DNA from: an uncultured Acidaminococcus sp.
Lineage (GTDB): Bacteria; Bacillota; Negativicutes; Acidaminococcales; Acidaminococcaceae
Assembly: GCA_900315205.1 (NCBI GenBank)
Contig: OMYF01000020.1
Coordinates: 1 to 34,527 of the forward strand
Direction of reading: 5' to 3'
DNA: 34,527 bases
Shown: piece by piece, positions 30,706-34,527 of the stretch
Layout: every line of letters begins with the position of its first letter
Numbering within the stretch: the stretch's first letter is position 1
The notes under the pieces: model-generated
The model's database searches: none
Told to the model about the DNA's origin: nothing
What the model saw: only the letters and a program-made list of their open reading frames with translations
Made by a program: the position numbers and the translations under genes

Positions 30706-31944
30706 ATGAAAACAGAAATGAAAATCGGTGATTATGTAAAGATGATCGGCCCGGCTATTGTCATGGCTGCCGTCGTCGTAGGTCCCGGGACCGTTACGAC
30801 AGCATCCAGCATGGGCTCAAAATATGGATACAGTCTGATATGGGCAGCCATTGTATCATCTATCTGCGGTCTGCTGTTCCAGGTGCCAGCCGTCAGTCTG
30901 ACGCTGAAGCGCGGCGTGACCATCATGGAAGCAATCCGGATGTATTACGGGAAAAACCTTGCGAGAGTCCTGTTTTTCCTGATTTATATCTGTGTTTGTA
31001 TTTCCCAGTCGGCGAACTTCATTGGAGCCGCCATGGCGCTGAACTATTTTGTCCCTTCCATATCGCTGACCGTCTGGGCTGCTTCGATGGCGGGCGTTGC
31101 CCTGATCATGGTGCTGTTTTACGATTACAGGCTCTTGGAGAAGTTCACGGAAGTACTGGTGCTGATCATGGTGGGTGCCTTCCTGATCACGATGGTCGGT
31201 TCGCATCCCAGTCTTTCCGCGATTGCATCCGAGGGATTTTCCTTCCGGATCCCGGACGGGGATTATATGCTTGTGCTGGCACTCCTGTCGACGACGATGA
31301 TCTACGATCTGCCCATCAGCCTGTCCTCGCTGCATAAGGAAAAATACCTGAAACCGTCCTCTCCCTACAGCAAGTATCCGGAAGACGTGAAACTGAAAAC
31401 CGCCCGGATCGATCTGGTCGTCGGAAGTTCCGTTTCCTGTCTTTTGACCGTGACCATCATGATCTGCTCGGCCGTCAATCTCCATCCGCTGGGGATCCAG
31501 ATCACGAATGCCGCTGATATGGCAAAACAGCTGACTCCGATCATGGGAAGTTATGCGGGCATCCTTTTTTCGCTGGGTCTCTGGGGTGCTGCTTTTTCCT
31601 CCGGCATGTTCCGGATGGAACTGCTCCCCATGTTCATCGGCCAGATGGAAGACCGGGAATATACGAAGAAAGATCCTGTGGTCCGCGCCTGCATCCTGGG
31701 CGTTGCGGTGATCCCGGTCCTCTTTATCTTCCTGTTCGGCTCCTCTCCGGCGCAGATGGTCATCGTTTCCCAGGCAATCACGGGACTGCTCCTGCCCATC
31801 ACCTGCTGTGTGGTGTGGAAGATCACGGGCGACCGGAAATTCATGGGAGATGCGGTGAACGGGACCTGGTTCAAGGTGATCTTCGGGATCATCTGCATCC
31901 TGACACTCCTGCTGGCCGGCCGTACTTTTTCCAAATGGATCTGA
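30706..31944 (+). CDS. Nramp-like permease lacking the DPGN motif (YcsG-like)
   Basis: This 412-residue inner-membrane protein has eleven or so helices and the Nramp/APC-type fold marks. TM1 reads AAVVVGPGTVTTASSMGSKYGYSL, where true Nramp metal carriers have DPGN. Here the Asp and Asn metal ligands are Gly and Thr. The TM6 metal-binding region is also changed (TTMIYDLP instead of a MPH-type sequence). Proton-driven Mn/Fe uptake is therefore doubtful. The next gene is a DUF1445 protein, and in Bacillus subtilis an Nramp-like gene (ycsG) likewise sits with ycsI near 5-oxoprolinase genes. The substrate may be an organic compound. The ATG at 30706 is preferred, with GAGGGGTG before it. Confidence 0.85.
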   Translation: MKTEMKIGDYVKMIGPAIVMAAVVVGPGTVTTASSMGSKYGYSLIWAAIVSSICGLLFQVPAVSLTLKRGVTIMEAIRMYYGKNLARVLFFLIYICVCISQSANFIGAAMALNYFVPSISLTVWAASMAGVALIMVLFYDYRLLEKFTEVLVLIMVGAFLITMVGSHPSLSAIASEGFSFRIPDGDYMLVLALLSTTMIYDLPISLSSLHKEKYLKPSSPYSKYPEDVKLKTARIDLVVGSSVSCLLTVTIMICSAVNLHPLGIQITNAADMAKQLTPIMGSYAGILFSLGLWGAAFSSGMFRMELLPMFIGQMEDREYTKKDPVVRACILGVAVIPVLFIFLFGSSPAQMVIVSQAITGLLLPITCCVVWKITGDRKFMGDAVNGTWFKVIFGIICILTLLLAGRTFSKWI

Positions 31945-31982
31945 ATGGTTTCACTTTTGCATGACAGGGAGGTAACTGAGGG

Positions 31983-32816
31983 ATGGAATACGATATATCC
32001 AAATATAAGGACATGAGTCCTCATGAAATCAGACTGCGTATCAGACGCAATGAATTCAATCTGCCCACTTCCGGGATGTGTCTGGGATACGTCCAGGCAA
32101 ATCTGGTGATCTTGCCCAGAAGGTACGCCGTGGATTTTCTGGAATATGCCAGAAAAAATCCTTTTCCGTGCCCCGTACTGGAAGTGATCCAGGGATCACC
32201 GAAAACGCACGGCATTGCGGAGGACGGGGATATCACGACGGATATCAGCGAATATTACGTCTATCGGAATGGCAAAAGATGCGAGATCCTCAGTGATGTT
32301 TCTCAGTTCTGGCAGGACGATTCCGTCGGCTTTCTGCTCGGCTGCAGCTTTTCGTTCGAAGAGGCCCTGCTGAAAGCGGGCATTGAAATCCGCCATCTGA
32401 CGCAGAAACGGATCGTTCCCATGTTCAAGACGAACATCGCGACGGTGCCGGCAGGACCTTTTTCAGGGCCCATGGTATGCACGATGCGTCCCATGACGCC
32501 GGAAAATGCAAAAAAAGCCTGCGAAATCACAAAGGCGTATCCGAACGTCCACGGAGCTCCTGTCAATATCGGGGAACCGGAAAAGCTGGGGATCAAGGAT
32601 ATCATGCATCCGGACTGGGGCGACGGTGTGGATATCTATCCAGGGGAAGTGCCCGTCTTCTGGCCATGCGGGGTCACGCCGCAGGCGGCCATTGAAAATG
32701 CCAGGCTGCCGCTGGTGATCACGCATTCTCCTTCTCACATGTTCATTACGGATATCAAAAATACGGAGCTGAATGCCTATATCGACCGCGTCAAGGCTGA
32801 TTTCAAAGTCCTTTGA
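31983..32816 (+). CDS. DUF1445 protein (YcsI / D-glutamate cyclase-like hydro-lyase)
   Basis: This 277-residue cytoplasmic protein is a full-length DUF1445 member. Conserved blocks are GMCLGYVQANLVILPRRYA, FPCPVLEVIQGS, VGFLLGCSFSFEEALL, MFKTNIATVPAG and VHGAPVNIGEP. The last block is VPVFWPCGVTPQ, followed by ITHSPSHMFITD. The family is annotated as putative hydro-lyase. In mammals the homologous domain forms D-glutamate cyclase, converting D-glutamate to 5-oxoproline. In Bacillus the homologue YcsI lies near 5-oxoprolinase genes, none of which is in this window. It starts 38 bases after the permease, behind AGGGAGG, and is followed by an amino-acid symporter, so the three genes form an uptake-and-conversion operon. 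Confidence 0.9.
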   Translation: MEYDISKYKDMSPHEIRLRIRRNEFNLPTSGMCLGYVQANLVILPRRYAVDFLEYARKNPFPCPVLEVIQGSPKTHGIAEDGDITTDISEYYVYRNGKRCEILSDVSQFWQDDSVGFLLGCSFSFEEALLKAGIEIRHLTQKRIVPMFKTNIATVPAGPFSGPMVCTMRPMTPENAKKACEITKAYPNVHGAPVNIGEPEKLGIKDIMHPDWGDGVDIYPGEVPVFWPCGVTPQAAIENARLPLVITHSPSHMFITDIKNTELNAYIDRVKADFKVL

Positions 32817-32865
32817 CGGCTGATACGGATCTTAGATGAAAACGGACAGAGAGGGGATGGCTGGT

Positions 32866-34221
32866 ATGGAGGAAAAACGTACTCCTGCAAAAAGCACCGG
32901 GGATTTGATGCTCAAGGTCTTGTTCGGTGCTATTTTAGTCGGATTTAGCATGATGTTCCTGAAAGCATATATGCTTTCCCATGGCCATGCGGAGGCATGG
33001 AGCTGGATTAACTGGCTGCTGTTCCAGGATATCACAGCGAAAGGAGCCAATACTTCCATTGGTCTGTTCTATATTCTGCAGACTCTGTTCCTGAATGGGA
33101 TCCAGCTCGTCATCGTCCCGCTCGTCATTTCTTCCATTGCTCTGTCGGTGTGCTCGATCACCGATACGGTCAAACTGGGACGGATCGCCTATAAAACAGT
33201 GCTGGGTTTTCTGCTGTTTTACGTAATCGGCTGCCTGATCGCGATATTTGTCGCCCGGGCAGCGGTGGCAGCAGGGCTGTTCAACGCGGATTTCAGCTCC
33301 ATGGCCGCAGGCACGTCCAAAGTACAGGAATTTACGGTTGCCAATCCCCTGAATCTGCTGCTGAAGTTCATTCCGGCCAATTTCGTCCAGCCGCTGACGA
33401 ACAATCATTCCATCCTGGCTGTCATCTTTATGGGCGCCGGGATCGGCATGGCGATCAATACCTGCGGAGAGAAGCTCTATCTGGTCCGGGAGGCCATGGA
33501 GGAAATCCAGCTGATCATCACCAAATGGCTGGAATTCCTGATCAACAAATGCGGACCGGTCTGCATCTTCTGCATGATCGTCCGGACTTTCTCCATCTAC
33601 AGCTGGGATCAGATCACTCCGTTCCTGCACTATATAGGGATCACTTTTGTCGTGCTGATCCTGTACTGGTTTACGGTGTATCCTTTGCTGGTCGGGAGCA
33701 TCTGCAAAGTGAATCCGATCAAGTTCTTTAAGAAGACCTTTGGTTTCGGCATGTTCGCACTGTCCGTGAATTCCTCTGCTGCCACGCTGCCACTGAACCG
33801 CCGGGCCTGCATCGAGGACCTGGGATGTTCTCCCACTGTTGCAGACTTTGTCCTGCCCATGGGAATGACGATCAACATGAACGGGACGGCCATCGAACAT
33901 GTGATTGCGACCGCTTTTATTGCCACGGCGGCGGGCTTGCCGATTTCTACAGTGGCCTATATTACGATCATGGTGCTGGCCATTGGCTCGGCAGCCGGGA
34001 CACCGGCCATTCCGAACGGCGGGACGGTCATGCTGTATGCCACCATGACGGGCGCGGGCTTTTCCACGGATCTGTGCATCATGATCTATATTGTCCTGAT
34101 GACACTCAACCGTCCGATCGATATGACGGTCACCGCATTGAATGTGGTGGGGGATGCTGCCACGACATGCCTCGTATCGGCTTCTGAAGGAGAACTGGAC
34201 CGGAAGGTGTTCAATGCCTGA
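32866..34221 (+). CDS. Dicarboxylate/amino acid:cation symporter family (glutamate-transporter fold)
   Basis: This 451-residue inner-membrane transporter of the SLC1/GltPh fold has HP1 region NSSAATLPLN, TM7 motif INMNGTAIE (usual NMDGT), HP2 region AAGTPAIPNGG and TM8 DMTVTALNVVGDAATT. Set against GltPh from memory, the Asp that holds the substrate amino group, and the Asn and Asp of the cation site, are kept. The Arg that binds the side-chain carboxylate of aspartate is Val. This points to a neutral rather than acidic amino acid. It is the last gene of the operon with the Nramp-like and DUF1445 genes. ATG 32866 fits the GAGAGGGG site better than 32836 or 32857. Confidence 0.9.
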   Translation: MEEKRTPAKSTGDLMLKVLFGAILVGFSMMFLKAYMLSHGHAEAWSWINWLLFQDITAKGANTSIGLFYILQTLFLNGIQLVIVPLVISSIALSVCSITDTVKLGRIAYKTVLGFLLFYVIGCLIAIFVARAAVAAGLFNADFSSMAAGTSKVQEFTVANPLNLLLKFIPANFVQPLTNNHSILAVIFMGAGIGMAINTCGEKLYLVREAMEEIQLIITKWLEFLINKCGPVCIFCMIVRTFSIYSWDQITPFLHYIGITFVVLILYWFTVYPLLVGSICKVNPIKFFKKTFGFGMFALSVNSSAATLPLNRRACIEDLGCSPTVADFVLPMGMTINMNGTAIEHVIATAFIATAAGLPISTVAYITIMVLAIGSAAGTPAIPNGGTVMLYATMTGAGFSTDLCIMIYIVLMTLNRPIDMTVTALNVVGDAATTCLVSASEGELDRKVFNA

Positions 34222-34267
34222 CGGAGGGACTGCCGGGAATCCTGTTTTTGCTCATATTATGAAATGA

Positions 34268-34311
34268 AACGGAGCTGCGAAAAATGATCGCTCATTTTTC
34301 ACAGCTCCGTT
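34268..34311 (+). terminator. Terminator hairpin, dispersed repeat copy 2
   Basis: AACGGAGCTGCGAAAAATGA (34268-34287) pairs with 34292-34311 around the loop TCGC, with one mismatch. The T run is weak. The hairpin and its tail (to 34344) match the repeat at 9111-9186. Confidence 0.7.
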
Positions 34312-34344
34312 CCTGACGTTTATGGGTCAAAGCCTCTGCGGCAG
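34272..34344. repeat. Dispersed hairpin repeat, copy 2
   Basis: This copy is homologous to 9111-9186, with the shared tail GGGTCAAAGCCTCT (GGGTTAAAGCCTCT in copy 1). Each copy follows the last gene of a plus-strand unit. Confidence 0.65.
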
Positions 34345-34453
34345 CATGGCCGCAAAGCTGGGTTCCTGTCAAAAAAGAAGGGTTTTTTAAAAGTTACGGT
34401 GTCAATAACTATGGGGACAGTATAAGCGCGGGATTGTCAAGAATTTTGTGTTT

Positions 34454-34527
34454 TTAGTTTAGCTCATCATATTTTGCTATGAGCTTGCCCATTCGTTCAT
34501 CAATCAATAGTTGGTTTCTAACATCTG
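34454..34527 (-). CDS. C-terminal end of an unidentified minus-strand gene (partial)
   Basis: The last 74 bases read on the minus strand as DVRNQLLIDERMGKLIAKYDELN, then stop. The peptide looks like real charged helical protein, unlike other frames here. The rest of the gene lies beyond the window. The AT-rich tail after its stop contains GGTGTCAATAACTATGGGGA (34400-34419), which could belong to the end of an insertion sequence, so a transposase is one possibility. I cannot name the family. Confidence 0.4.
   Translation of the reverse strand, partial: DVRNQLLIDERMGKLIAKYDELN

Overview
The window looks like chromosome of a diderm Firmicute (class Negativicutes, for example the Acidaminococcaceae or Veillonellaceae lineages). 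A TonB-dependent outer-membrane receptor sits among genes of Firmicutes type with strong AGGAGG ribosome binding sites and TTGACA/TATAAT promoters. The many amino-acid and glutamate-type transporters would suit an amino-acid fermenter. The genus is not settled by the sequence. No tRNA, rRNA, CRISPR array or complete mobile element was seen.

Left part (1-9370): an orphan LytTR response regulator, a MATE efflux pump, a TonB-dependent receptor, a two-gene ABC exporter with a palindromic promoter region, a phosphonatase-like HAD hydrolase that has lost its Schiff-base lysine, and a small operon (secreted mini-protein plus zinc-ribbon/DUF805 membrane protein) behind a strongly folded leader RNA. 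Degenerate short repeats lie at 1-111 and 9188-9365.

Middle part (9378-20824): a regulon that appears to be run by one MerR-family regulator (10787-11203). Four promoters have TTGAC, an exact 19-bp spacer with a GGnAG-n3-CTnCC palindrome, and a TAnnnT -10 box. They drive (a) a Cys-type dienelactone-hydrolase-like protein; (b) a carboxymuconolactone decarboxylase, Fe-S flavoprotein and cupin operon; (c) an AEC-family permease; (d) an esterase, lipoprotein flavodoxin, iron alcohol dehydrogenase and type-B carboxylesterase operon. A second esterase of the esterase-713 type lies divergent to (c). Most of the enzymes carry signal peptides, so this looks like an envelope-located ester/carbonyl processing or detoxification system with a cytoplasmic redox arm.

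Right part (20912-34221): after a DUF523 gene comes an amino-acid/opine island. Two paralogous modules each hold an ornithine-cyclodeaminase-family enzyme and a GltS-type transporter. One is AT-richer and sits beside an RpiR regulator. The other is GC-rich, divergent from a LysR regulator, and also holds an opine dehydrogenase. A third unit encodes an Nramp-like permease without the metal-binding motif, a DUF1445 protein (YcsI/D-glutamate cyclase-like) and a glutamate-transporter-fold symporter whose side-chain carboxylate-binding Arg is replaced. Together they suggest uptake and breakdown of N-carboxyalkyl amino acids or unusual (perhaps D-) amino acids. The window ends in a repeat-type hairpin and the 3' end of an unidentified minus-strand gene.
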